Of a stretch of 64,000 nt of DNA, positions 1-14,000 are shown one piece after another. This DNA comes from Ophiura sarsii (lineage: Eukaryota > Echinodermata > Ophiuroidea > Amphilepidida > Ophiuridae). Numbering within the stretch: the first letter of the stretch is position 1; each line of letters opens with the position of its first letter. The notes below the pieces were generated by a model, which saw only the letters and a list, made by a program, of their open reading frames with translations, was not told the origin of the DNA and searched no databases. The DNA lies in the NCBI GenBank assembly GCA_035610835.1, contig CM069457.1:43131319-43195318 (forward strand), written 5' to 3'. Position numbers and translations under genes: made by a program.

Positions 1-186
1 CTAGGGGCCATTCAATGTAGGCCTAGGAGTAGTAAACACAATTATATTTACAGGACATTCTTTATCGCAGTGAAATTGCAAAAGAAAAAAGTATCATTCA
101 ACATTCAATAAATATAGCGAACGATAAGCAATCCTGTCAATTTATAAAAACAAACAGTGTAATAACAAAACAGAAAAGAAAACCAT

Positions 187-262
187 CCCCATCCGCAGGA
201 TTCGAACCACTGACCTCATGATTGTGAAGCCGGCGCTTTGACGTTTGAGCTATTGAAGGCTA
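187..262 (-). repeat. tRNA-like fragment, probable SINE head
   Basis: On the minus strand ggttcgaatcc is a perfect RNA polymerase III B-box, preceded by tRNA-like gcgccggcttcacaatcatg and tagctcaaacg. The acceptor stem halves do not pair and the anticodon stem is poor, so I do not call a functional tRNA. Confidence 0.35.
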
Positions 263-888
263 TACATAAACGTTTTGAAGAAAAACAGTACATAGGGTTC
301 AAAATACAAACATCTCTTAAATCGGAGGCTAAAATGCTTTATATTTCGATTGGTGTGCATTTTTAATATGGGTTATCGCCCAAAAGTTGATTATATGCTG
401 AAGGAGATTGTAATTCTGATTTCATTATAATGCATAACACTATTTTTTGAAACGATTCTAGACATTTCGTTCGTAAATAAATTTCACCATTACGTTTGAT
501 CGATTAAAATTCGCGGCAAATACTGCGCCGAACAATAGATGAATAGAGTGAGAGTAAACAACTATGCTACACTCGTGATGGAGCGGTAGCTTAATTCATA
601 TTTCTAGACGACCAGATACATTGATCGGCGGTGAACGTAAACATTTTATGATCGGTGCCTATACATGCACATTTCGATACTGTTCCAAGTTTATCTATTT
701 GCCTGTTGTTATTTTCAATAATAATTAATAATATCATAATTAGTGTATCGAAATTGAGAGAGTAATTCCATTATTTACAAGTTGAATGAAATGAAACATT
801 TGGACCTCTCTGTTGCTTCTAATATTTGTATAATCATTTATAATGGACAACACGCCAGACTGATAATAATAAAATATTCGCTATCAAA

Positions 889-966
889 TCGTCGTTGTTC
901 TGACATACCGGCACATCTCTTTACTTATTTCTGTTGTAATGTGCCGGTATGTCAGAACAGCGACGA
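889..966. repeat. 28-bp inverted repeat, 22-nt loop
   Basis: Arm 889-916 and arm 939-966 pair with one mismatch; the core is tgttctgacataccggcac. Likely the core of a decayed foldback element. The rest of 1-3547 shows nothing I can assign beyond AT-rich sequence and a repeated gggaccccttaaatttg (about 1929 and 2085). Confidence 0.75.
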
Positions 967-3547
967 AATGTTCGATTGTCAATTCACTGCATCAAATTGA
1001 TGCAGAGTTACTCCAAAAGAAAAATATTCAGGAACATTTAAACAGTTTGGTTCTTGTTGTTCTTGCAACAAATTATATTATATACAAATCAGGTTTAATT
1101 GACAATTAAATTCAAATGTAAACAATAATAATAATACACAAACTATTTCTAATAGTCCCTTTGATTAATACTATAGATGCTGGTATTATATTGATTTAAT
1201 GTAAGCCTATAAGTTCTGCTTCGAGATTTAGCATAGCAAAATGCGAATTCGTCAGTATTTGACTTTAATAAAAGACGTTTTTAATGCCATTTTCATTATT
1301 TTCCCTCGCCTTAGTTTGAACATTTTTTTATCAATCTCAAGAAGAAAGGACGTGTTTGGGTTGCGCGCTTCTGCCTATCGCTTTGATGACGTAATTTGAA
1401 ATACCGAATTCAAAAATAATAATCGTGAGGTCCCTATAGAGCTTTTTATGGCTATAGACTACCGCCCCGTTCAAAAAACAATTTCTTTGCTGTTCAATTA
1501 TTTAAAAGTTGGTATTTTAATCTTTTCATGATTTCCATTTTTCCTGACTAAAAATGACATGTCGGTTTGTCTTAACTGTAGCACCATAGCTTATAATTTG
1601 CAGGTTTAATACGACGCTCTTCTATTAGGACAACTAATTTGTTTTTACCTATTTACATACTTATTTACCGCTTATTACATCGCGTTTACACATATTTGAT
1701 AATAGATAGTTTGCAAGAATAGTCATTGAACAATTAATGGATAGCCAGTCGACCACGTTAACGAATTGGCATTTGATATAGTGAAAGGGACATGAACTAC
1801 GATGTATTTCGAAATACCATCCATGGGTCGCATTCTGACGCGTCTGCGCGTCCTAGACCTCTCACTTTCTAATAGTGACGCGTCAGGTTTCAAATTGGAA
1901 AGACTTGCGGGTCCCGATCAAAATTGAAGGGACCCCTTAAATTTGACGATGTGTGGAAATGGAAACCTTAAGAAATTCTGTAAATTACATATCCATCCTT
2001 TGCTCACAATATAAATCCATTAAAACTGCCCGTAATTTATTTATTTTTAAATACCCAAACTTTAGGACCCCTCATTTTCTTGGGGGACCCCTTAAATTTG
2101 TTTTTTGAAGTCCTACGGGGTCCTGAAAAATGTCATGGGACCTCTCACATTTTGGATCCAGTGCTATCCCTAGGCATGGAAGGGTAAGGATCAACTTAGC
2201 CCGTTTTATCCAATTTGTAGATGTTAAATATAATATATGTTGGGTCATCACATCACAGACTGTCACGAGAATCAAAGTATCTTTGAATTCACCAAGATTA
2301 AAATTATAAAAATAATAATGAAATAACAAAATAATTAAAAATATTGAACTACTAGTTTATCCAGCTAGTTGATTTGATCTATATTTCATAAAAAACAACA
2401 ATTCTTAGGTAATATCGTGTTTGTTTCACAAATACCAATTATATTACTTCACAGTCTTCTTGATATTAGTAAATTTATGATAATTATGGTACTGCCGACT
2501 GGCTCAAAGACTACTACACGACAAAGAGAGCGACGTGAGTTCGAATCAATAGTGTTCTTTCTTTTGAACAAAAGACACAACACTAGGCTGATGGTATTGT
2601 ATTGCCGCGCGTCAGTATTGCTCAGTCGCATTACGCATTTATGACTTTATTTCACAATATGTGGCAAAATGATGCAAATCTATAATGCTATGTAAACACG
2701 ATATTACTTCATCACTGTTATTAAACTTTCACCTGCAGATAGCTAACATTCACATCTTCCAAATTACACATAGCAATTCCCATGTTTCTGTACCGATTCT
2801 AGCATGTAAATTATAAAACGGCAAGTAATGCAAAATGTCAAAACCCGTTTTATCGTGCATAAATTATGCAAATTAGGTATTATATGTGTCAAATAATATT
2901 CCAAATTTGAATTATGTTAATATTAGAGCTGTTTGTTAACTTCGATATTAATAAGAAAACCGTTAAATCCCGACGACTTTCGTTGGTGTTTTAAACTCAA
3001 AATGGGAAAAATACAATTTTAAAGAAAAATCGGTTAAAAGCACTTTAAATTGGACCCAAAGTGAATTTTGACACATGCTCAATATAGCAGACTTCGCTCA
3101 TGTATACTACAATCGGTCTACTTTTAATTTCATACCAAAAATTTACTTTTAAAAACTTATCTCGTTAACTAGAAGCCTTTTGAATGCCGTCCTCCTTGTG
3201 TACTCCCTTGTCCCCTTGACGGCAAATCAACAAGTTACATAAAAACACCGGGTCGAACTGGTGTTCACCGGGGAAAATACCTTTAATTAATTACTTGTAA
3301 ATGATACTCGCTATACTCCGACATTATGTTAATCTATTCAAGCAAAGGTTTTTTTCAAGCCATGTACTTCCTTGAGCTACATACAATATATTTTGCTTTC
3401 GCTCCAGCCCATTCCCGGGGGCCCATTCATCCGTAGTGACCGTGACTGTGATTTCACGCGGTTATTAACCTCTAAAAGTACTAGCCTCGTAGATTGGCAT
3501 TGAACTACAAATTTACATTGACCGTCGCGTATGCTGCAAAAATAAAA

Positions 3548-3764
3548 ATGTCTACCAATAATATACAAGTTTCCCCTCTAAGGCCTATTGATTCATGTCT
3601 ACAGCATTATGAAGCGGTTTACGATGTGTGGAGACAACGCACCAGACTCAATTTGGAACAGAAAATGTCCTGGATACGGGATGTATTACCATCACATGTC
3701 AAAGGTTTGGCTTTATCTCATGGGGACGAATGTGTCAACAGTTTAAGCATCGGGAGTGGTGCGG
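3548..3764 (+). CDS. HNMT-like: HNMT-like coding exon 1
   Basis: Encodes residues 1-72 and the first base of codon 73. It carries the N-terminal helix (HYEAVYDVW, aligned with KYVESFRRF of human HNMT) and the first half of the SAM motif (SLSIGSGA). The donor GTGAGT begins at 3765. The start has A at -3 (aaaaATG). A 5' non-coding exon further upstream cannot be excluded. Confidence 0.93.
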
Positions 3765-6700
3765 GTGAGTTAGGAAAGTAATTATCGAGCCCAAATCGCG
3801 TAGTTATATAGAACAAAGTATCATATTTATCGTAGAAATGAATAAAAACTTACGTATCTCTCAACATGCAATTTTTTAAAGATTCGCGGTAATTGTAAGT
3901 CACTCTTTCTTGTCTTTGGTCTATGGTGCTAATAACTTTTGTACCGGTGGCACCAAAACCCAACAGACATTGACATACAGTCATCACAATAAGTAACTGA
4001 CCAGGTAATAAATGTGCTAATAACTCTAAAAGTATAACTCCTACATAAATATATTAAATAATAAACGTGTTGAGAAATTTCCCTTCTTGAATTTGAGATA
4101 TTACACGCTAAGAATGGCTGATTATTAAGGAAGTTACAATCCTAAATGTACTGTCAAGTCTGATTTTCATTTTCACATTTTCATTTTCAACACGGGGACT
4201 CAGACCGGCAAATTATTGATTACTGGTAGTGGTAGTGCCAATTCACCCGTTGATGGCCTGGTTGTTGGATAGTCGGCTGGTGGCATTGTTACGGTTAATC
4301 AATACGGCACACACGCTTTACCTGTCGTACTCTCCCGGTGTTGAAAAGAAAATGTTAAAATGAAAATCAGACTTGCCCTAACTTTTGGGATTGTGACTTC
4401 CTCATTAATCAACCATTCTTAGCGTGCAATATCTCAAATTCAAGAAGAGAAATTTCTCAACAACTTTATAATTAAATATGTTTATGTAGGAGTTATACTT
4501 TTAGAGTTATCAGCATGTTTATTACCTGGTCAGTTACTTATTGTGATGACTGTATATAAAGGGTTCAACAAAAGCAAGTATACAACTTTGTTAATGTCAT
4601 TTTGAGTAATTTTCAATTTATTCTTGTCCAAACAGGCTAGATAGGCATTTAGAGGAATCTTTTAGGCATAATTTGATACCAAATTTGACACCTAACAACA
4701 AAGATAAACCATGATTAGCACCATTTAAAGGAAAATATCCCATTTTCAAAAGTCGCATTTTCAATACACAGCACGAGAAGAAAGGGCCAATTGTTAACAC
4801 ACACACAAGCCGTATTTATCCCGTACTGATCACCGCGCATATCCCTCAATGCGCGGGCTAATTTAAATGTAAACTGATGCATGGGTGAAGGATTTGAATG
4901 TAAAGGAATGTTAATGGATGGGGAGAACATGGACAGATTTACCAAATCTTCTCGTGCTGTGTATTGGAAATGCGACTTTTGAAAATGGGATATTTTCCTT
5001 TAAATGGTGCTAATCATGATTTATCTTTGTTGTTAGGGGGAAAATTTGGTATCAAATTATGCCTAAAAGATTCATCTAAATGCCTATCTAGCCTGTTTGG
5101 TCAAAAACAAATTGAAAGTTACTCAAAATGACATAAACAAAGTTGTATACTTTCTTTTGTTGAACCCTTTATATATAATTATGTAATCTCTTTTATCATC
5201 CTTTGCGTTCATTTTAACAGGAAAAGATTGAGGGAACAGGGCCCTACCACCCCGGGTACAACCATACCCGGGGAAGGGTTAAGCCTGAGGGTAGAGGGGT
5301 GTCACTGCCTTTTACGATATTTAAAAATAGCCATTTGAAAAATATCTCAATACTAGTATAGTCTTGGAATCTTATAGTATAGTTTGAAACATCATTTCCC
5401 TGACTTAAGCCAAAAGAAACTGGTAAAATGTTGTTATACCATTGCCAAACGTGTTACATGTTATATGTTATCCGTACCATACCATTAATTACATTAATTA
5501 TAAATTTGTGGTATACAAGTATACCATTATTGTTTTACATGTACGTTGTCGTTGCTGTTTTGTTGGGCGCGATCGTTGTTTAAAAAAAACACCACAAATT
5601 GAGGTAACTGGCTCAACTCCTCTGAAATGTTACACCCACTTGAACTAAAATGATATTCCTGAAACTGTAGGTCCATCCCGATGTCCATCGACCCTACACT
5701 CCATATTTCCCCCCGACTAGGTGATAATACTATTCTCATGCAAAATGTTAATAAGACAACGTGTTTGTACATATAGCCTGCCTTTCATACGTCTTACTAT
5801 AACTATGCCGTTTTGATATTACCATTTACAAATAATTTCACTTTTAGGGAATTTCCCAAACTAGTGACGAGCGTACTAAATAATCAATAACGGATGCTCT
5901 TTTTCAAAACCATTTACTATCACAACATCATCATTTCACTGTTAGGCCAAAAAAACTGGTAAAATGTTGTTATACCATTGCCATCACAACTTGTTGGTTG
6001 GTGGTACGTGGTTTATATTTAGAAACCCAAACCGAGGATATCCGTTAATAATAATAATAATAACAAACGGGCATTTAAAAGACGCATTTCAAACCGCAAG
6101 GAAACTCAATACGCCGCACAAAGATACATATATCTTCCGGGGGTATACTCGCCTAAGACGGTATACGGGGATGTGCCGCTCTAATGGGTAGCTTTTTGGG
6201 CACAAAATCCCTAAACATGGGGTATGATTTTGTGCTGGAAATCCCTAGTAATGGGGTCACTTTTTACAAATGGGTCTATTTTCGCGACATTTTTGTCTAT
6301 TTTTGAGAAATATTTGTCTATTTTCGCGAAAATTTGCCAAAATTAGGTCTATTTTCTCGAAAATTTGGTCTAAAATGAAGCAAAACTACTACAAATGGGT
6401 ACCGATTTTTCCAAAATCACCCCTAAAAATGGGTATGTGTTTTGAATCTCCAGCGGCACACCCCCGACCAAACCAAATCCGAGTACCCCCCGGGTATATC
6501 TTCCGCTAATGTGAAATGATTCCATGGTCGCTTGCTGAATTACTTCCTTCATTTACTACGTGTTTGTTTATTATTTTATGCAAAACCACTGCCCGGCTCC
6601 GGGCCACTGCCACCACGCGACACACTCTTATAAAAAAGGGTGCTTTAGGGGTTCTTTGCTGTCCCGGCCGTATATGGAGCCCTCAAGGTTTTAAGTTCTT

Positions 6701-9700
6701 TTATTTTAAAGAACCCTATAAACACCCGACCCGGGCGCGAATTTATTAACCGTTCACACTTTTGGCCAAACACTGTATAAATGTATTGCTGTACAATGTA
6801 CATGTGCTATGCGCTTTACTCCGTCAAGGTATCAAATGTTGTTTACGGTAACGAACATCGCGGCCCGGTTAACGATGAAAATAATTTTAAAAATAGCATT
6901 TACGATGGAGTTGGTTAGCCAACTCCAAAGGTTTTGGATTGGAAACGAATTCTTCTAATTGTATGAAATTAAGGTACGGGATTGTAACTTTTTTAATCCT
7001 CGAGAATATCTAATTAGCTAGAATATTACGCTATTAAGATATTTAGATATTTAGATATTGTACCGTGGTCTGATCAGTTTTTCAGATTTTTTTTTGATAT
7101 GTTACGAACCATTTAGACCATTTTGCTTCTATATGCAAAATTATTGAAGTTTCATCTTTTCTAAGAAATTTGATTTACGACAATCGAACATTTTTTTCAG
7201 AATTTACAAGCTTTTAAAGGAATATTGGTGTTTTTATCATTTTCATCGAAACGTTAGATCTGTAGCGCACAATTCAAAGTTCCTCCTGACTGCACTCATA
7301 TAGTACGAATGCAATAAAGAGTTTGTGCAGTGAACCTATTAAAGTTGCGTTGCTGCGAGTAAACCATGATTACGTCGATCTTCATTTGAATGACAATAGC
7401 GGTCAGAAACAACAGCCAATTATCTTCAGATTATCAGATCAATAAGTTGACATAATTCCCTATTTATTAAAATCAAAAATATTGTATTTATCAGAGATTT
7501 TATATTTTTAATGCTTTTTTAAAATGGAACATATCAGAGTACAAATCATTTTGATACAGCCTGTATATTAAGCTATTTAAATATTTGGATAATGATATTT
7601 GAATATTACGCTATTTAGCTATTTAGATATTAACCTCGAGAATATCTCTGATTAGCTAGGATATTACGCTATTAAGATATTAAGATATTTAGATAATATA
7701 TTTAGATCTGAATTACCAAACTTTGTACAAAGTACGTCTACGTGTCCCAACAAAACATGTGTCAAAGGCTGAGACTAATCTGGTCAACTCTCATGAAAAT
7801 AGTGCAAATGAGATTTCAGAAGTTGAAAAAAAAATTGTCTCCAATTTTATTTATTACGCCTTTTTTTTTTTAAGAGTAGACATATGAACAACACTCCTTG
7901 CATTTTTAAAATAATATTACGTTAAATTCAAATGATTAAATCACTTTCTTGCAGATTTTGTTCCACGTTTATTACGTTATCTACTGCCTATCAGCTCTAA
8001 ATCAGAACGAGTTTACAAACTGTGATGCCCAAAACACAAAATTGTAGTTACGAAAGCATACTTCTATCAATTACAGCGAAAAAAATGCAATGTTATTTTG
8101 TAAATTGCAAGTACTATGGATCGTTTTTAGGTCTTCACATTACTTCATGAACTTCATCTTTAAATCTAAAAAATGCACGGTTTTCCAAAATGAATATTTT
8201 TGTGCAAAGTATAAAATATATCTTTAATTGTATCTTTTTCCAATCGTCATAATGTGTTTTCCAAAGTTAGCCCCGAAACAATGATATTATGCTGCACTAA
8301 TAACACTGGCATTGGAACTCTGACTTTATTGGGTTTGGTAACGTAATAAACATATACAAACACATGTAAACACATTCAACATCGAGCAAGGCAGTTTATT
8401 TTGTATACAAACACATCTTGTCGACATACATTGAAGCCCATTTGACAATATAATTATTATTATTAATATAAAGCAGTTAAAAGCAGTAAACACACTTGTA
8501 AATTACCATCAGAATGCAATTCCAACAATGAGGATGAATAACGTAATAAACATAGTCACTTGTTTAGTACATCATTTTCAAACGCTTAGTTTTACATCAC
8601 AACACATTTATTTTATCTTCAATCTTCTTTTACCAACGAAATAATAAACAAACAGTTTACAACATATTATGCTTACCACATATAATCTCACTTAACTTGT
8701 GTTAAAAGACAAGCATATATTTTATACCTCAAATTCTAAACATCCACAATGATAATATACAGAACTAAGCACTATCAAACGAAATATAGTTTTCTATGTA
8801 TAAAGCACCTCAGTGTATTCAGCGATACCTAGTAAATGGTATTTGAGAAAGTTAAGTTACCGAAATCAACCGAAAGACGGTTCTATATATTGTTGACTCG
8901 CTCTTTTATTGTAGAGTAAATAGGGTGAATAACGTAATAAACATGGTCACTAACTCGACAGATGTAACATAGCACTGTGCAGGTATGTTTATTAAACCAT
9001 GGCATTATTACCTTCATGTAACTTATAGGACTAAATGTTGAATTGCCTTGTAATCTCTTTAAATTAGTAAGATATTGATTTATTTTATTTTAAATGATGG
9101 TATTAGATTTGTAATAAGACTGTCCTCTGATGACCCTTTTGTCTCCACTATTGCATTTGGTTCTGCCGGTATTACCATTAGTTGTTTGCACTGTGTTGCC
9201 CATATTCCTGTATAATAATGATAACAAAAACAAAACAAAATTGATGAAAGATATTGTAGCTGTTTCAGCTAGGTATACCATATTTATTCACCCAATTATA
9301 CGTATTGGTTTATTACGTTATCCAATAGACATAGAACTATACACCATTGAAGAATGCAAATACATGAGATTGTGTCAGTATGTGAGACAATATGTATGTA
9401 CACTAAGTTAACATTCATAAACACATAATAAATGTTGAATCACTGTGAACAAGGTGCAATTATCTTTATCAAATGATGAAAAATTAATTACGTTATCCAT
9501 TATAAGGTGGTTTCAGTCCTGACATAGAAAGGTCCACATATTGAAATTATCACATTGGGTACTATGTATGATACTCAAGTACATCAATCATGAAAGCTAC
9601 GGAATTGACGCCAACATTGACATGAGAATAGACAATGAGGTTGGTTACGTTATCCCGTTTATTACGTTATTGGCAACTGCAACAGTGCCAAATGCTGGCT

Positions 9701-11038
9701 TATAACGTATATACAAAGCAATCAATATAGATGTTAGCGATACCTACTGCATTTCATCACATTATTAACCCCATTCTGATATCATAGGTCCATTTTCAAT
9801 GTTCTTAAGAGATCTATAATGACTTCAACTGTCATTCAGCTTAATGTTCATATTACTTACAAGAAAAAAATGAGGAATTCTTACCATTCGTCATGGGGTT
9901 TTTTGCATTGTACTTTCAACGATTATTCTCTATGCATGCCTGCGAAAAGGGCCTGCCACGTATCTTTGTTTAATACAGTCGTAGAGAGCAGCTGTCTCTC
10001 TTTCGATTGATTCAATAACGTAATAAACGATAACGTAGTAAACGTTTTCGTACTCAAAGTACCATGTAGATGATCTGGAAAAAGCTAGCGAGTGCTCCAA
10101 GTAACCACATAGTCTATGTATATGTATCAAATAGGTTTTTAACCAAAAAGTGTGTTTTGATACATAGTTCGGGAGAAATCTGAACAACGTAATAAACATC
10201 CTTAACAAGGTCGCATGCTTTGCAGCATTTTGATTTCTTCTCAAGGTCAGACATGCTGCTATAGATTTTTATGTTCTATTAGATTCAGAATATGTACATT
10301 TAAATGTGTAAATGTTAATTTTGAACAACTTTGATCCTCTATATGTCGCAGGTAACGTAATAAACATCAACATCTCGGACAAAATATATGAAATTGAAAC
10401 AGGTAAACATCGTAAAAGATGTGCATTTTTTTCTAACCATGGAATATCTCTATATGTTCCCTACAAATTAGGACATATCTTGTAGAAAATGGTGTACTTT
10501 TTGTAGTGTAATTAATAAAGGCAAAATTTACTTTTATGCTGCGGACATGGAAATTTCGCTAATTTGGGTTATATGAGGGCAATTATTTAAGTGAAAACAC
10601 GATCAGAATTATAGCAAAGTATATATATCCAAGTTGAAAACATCGAAATATATCTAGAAAAGAAGTTTTTCAAGCAAGAAAACATTGTATAACACAGAAA
10701 TGGACCAAAGACATCAAAAAGTTCATTTGCACTGTTTTCATGAGAGTTAACCATATACTATAGGTGTATTTGTCTCATGTCAAAGCTTTATCTCATTCTT
10801 AAGTAAATTGGCAATTAAATACCATTTTACTTAATTCAGTGGCGGATACAGGGGGCGGAGGGGGCACCCCCCCCCCCCCCCGTAAGGGGCACCCCCCCCC
10901 CCCCCCCCGTAAAATTTGACAATATACCTTTTTTGTGTTCCACTTTACCTTTTTCAGAGGCATAGGTAGTTTCCGTCGGTACATTTGCCACTCGTACCAT
11001 GCGATTTTTTTTGCCGGTTTTGGGACAACCACATCGCT

Positions 11039-11077
<39 letters not shown>

Positions 11078-14000
11078 ATATAATAAGATTCGCAAAGTTT
11101 CACTTAAAAGTATTAAAATAAGAGAGAGAACAAAATAAAACCGGCCACTCTTTTCCTATTTATGAAAAGTCCGTATACGCTAAACATGTTTCTTTTTTTA
11201 CTTTGCTTAATTGATGATTGATATTTAAAATATTTAACAATCATCGATTGTTGTGTAAATTTATTAGTTATTTCGCTAGTCTTCTTCTACATGTGATTGT
11301 TGGATCATGCTTTTTATGCCAACAAAGCTTATATTTATAATATATATAATTGAAAATAACACAGAGGCCTACTAATAGAATACTGGAATCGGTCAGGTCA
11401 GTATTGGTACTTGAATGCCCGAGAGTAATGTTATATTCCAAATTGGACCGAGTGATATAGTTTTACTATTGCACAAGCAAACAGCATTCAATATTTGTTT
11501 TATATCATGCTATCACATTATTATTTTCCAGCCATAATGATAGTAAAAACTATCACCTGGTTGAAATCAAGCCTAGGCCTAAACAAAAGTTGGACTGCCT
11601 TTTCATCTCAATTTTTGGGGGGTCGGTAGGTCGATTTTTATTTTTTTATTTTTAAGATTCCAAAGAATGACCAAATCACTGGAATACACCGAGGTTTATA
11701 TTTAACTAAATTTTGATATTAAGAAGACAAAGTCTGGTGGCATGGAAAATAAATATTTCAGAGTGGGGTCACATATTGAGGTCATTTAGGTGACAAATTT
11801 GTAATTTCTAAAAAAAAAGTTAAAAGAATCTTTTTTTTAAAACTTTAAAAAAAATTAAAAAATTAAAAAAACGCGACCGAGTTTTCCCGATGTTTACGGT
11901 CGGTCGGGAAAGGGCAATCCGAAATCTCTTTTTTTGCGTGGCCCTATCATGATATTGCTATTTCATTTATTCCGCTCATTGATTGCCCATAAAGGAACGA
12001 GTACTTCCGTGCAATGACAGACATAGTACACGTCCACAGCTCCACAGTGTCAATGACTGGACTGGTGTCACGATCACAATTGCCTCAAGGTCAACCATTT
12101 TGTGTTAGGATGCAACGTCAAGGCCACCCGGTGGGGGGGGGGGGGGGGGGGTACTCGGATTTGGTTTGGTCGGGGTGTGCCGCTGGAGATTCAAAACCCC
12201 TACCCATTTCTAAGGGTGATTTTGGAAAAATCGGTACCCATTTTTAGGGGTTTTGCTTCATTTTAGACCAAATTTTTGCAAATGTTCGCGAAAATAGACC
12301 TAATTTTGGCAAATTTTCGCGAAAATAGACAAACAGGACCCATGTCTAAGGATTTTTAAGTTGAAAAGGCTAATGATGTCTCGCGAGAAAAACGACCCAC
12401 TGGAGCGGCACGTCCCCGTATGCAATGCCATGGTATTCAGCTTCTTTTTTTATATTTCTCGGCCCTGGTGTTACTGTTAGCGATATGATTTATTTCCCAT
12501 GGTATTCAGCTGGGTATTTTGCATATATAATATTATAGCTATTGTTATTTCTGAATCAAATTGTCCATTGCACCATGACCGTCAATTAAAAAAGTAAAGT
12601 CAAAAAGGAAAAAACACAGATTTTGTTGGGTCTTTATTTTTAAATTTTGATTTTGGTCCAAGATCAATATTGAATTGATGTGTACGATATGCTGCAAATA
12701 TGTACAATTTTAAAATCCTGATTTGAGATATTTTTCATTTCGTTTTGTTTTGCGTTTTCTTTCCGGTAAAATTCTTTTCTTTCGGTATTCATACTACAAA
12801 CTAAATTTAAATTAAATTAAAGGCATATGAAAACGTGCGCGCAAGAAGTCAATAAGTCCATATTTGACTCACATTTTGAGATACAGGCATTTAAAGTTCA
12901 TAAAATATTGTAGGAATCATCGTAAAAGTTCAAGTTGGCTGTTACTAATACATGTAGGTTTACTGGGATTTATATTCTACACAGAATTAGTACTTGCATT
13001 GTTTATTGATCAATATTAATCAATTTATTGATTTTGGACTTACGTACTTCTTTCGCTCACGTTGGCACCATTGGATTTGTACAAAGTATTTTATATTACC
13101 AATTCATAAAAAGATCTTGCAAAAACCAATTCAAGCCTTGAACAAGTAATACTAACATTTATTTAAATTACATTTCTATAGCAATTATAGTGTAATTCAA
13201 TGAAATTGGAAGTTAGTTTGAGTGAATTAGCCCCCTTTTTACCATAGATACTGATAATGAAGACAAACAGGAAAAATGCCAGGAAAATTGGCTCTATTTT
13301 GTGGAGTTACAAACAGTGTTTCCAGACTCTCTTATAGCATAAAAAACATATTTTATGATAAAAAGTCATATTTTACCCATTTAAGTTGTTTAATATTGTG
13401 GGCCATTCACGAATTAATATATTTTGACTTTTAAGTGCAACCAACATTTATGTTTTGTGCAGTATCATTGATAATTTACTTTGCTTTATGTTTTAGAAAC
13501 ATCATAATGGGTGGACTTACATACTTCTTGCACTCACATTGGTGACAGTGCTAAATTGGACCCCCTGAAAAACATATTTAAAAGTCTCAAATTTAAAAAT
13601 CAGTAATATTCCCATGTTTCTTACACCTAAAGCTGCCCATGTTTAACTAAATTTTGCCAAAAATGGACTTATTGACTTCTTGCGCACACGTCTTCATATG
13701 TGATCTTTTCCAGGGGGCACCCTCTATTCATGATTTTTTTTAAAAGAAGATTTTCTTCAAGATTTACATTTCTGATCATAAATCATAAATATATTCTGCG
13801 TTACAGAGCGATACGATTCCTAATTACTTCAAAATCATGGTTTTAGAGTGAATTAAGAGTGAAAAATAAACTGTCCCGCTAGCAAGACGGTTTATTTTCA
13901 CTCTTCAAAAAACATGAATAGAGGTCGGCCCTGGAAAAGATCATTTAATACGCTTTTAAATCCGATGGTATAATAATAACGGAAAGATAGTCGCAGAACC

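Noticed and set aside
187..262. Possible tRNA gene on the minus strand
   Set aside because: The B-box is perfect, but the acceptor and anticodon stems do not pair. Reported only as a SINE-like fragment.
7000..7700. Possible CRISPR-like or satellite array (repeated gatatttagatatt)
   Set aside because: AT-rich simple repeats without constant spacers; the genome is eukaryotic. No CRISPR features anywhere in the window.
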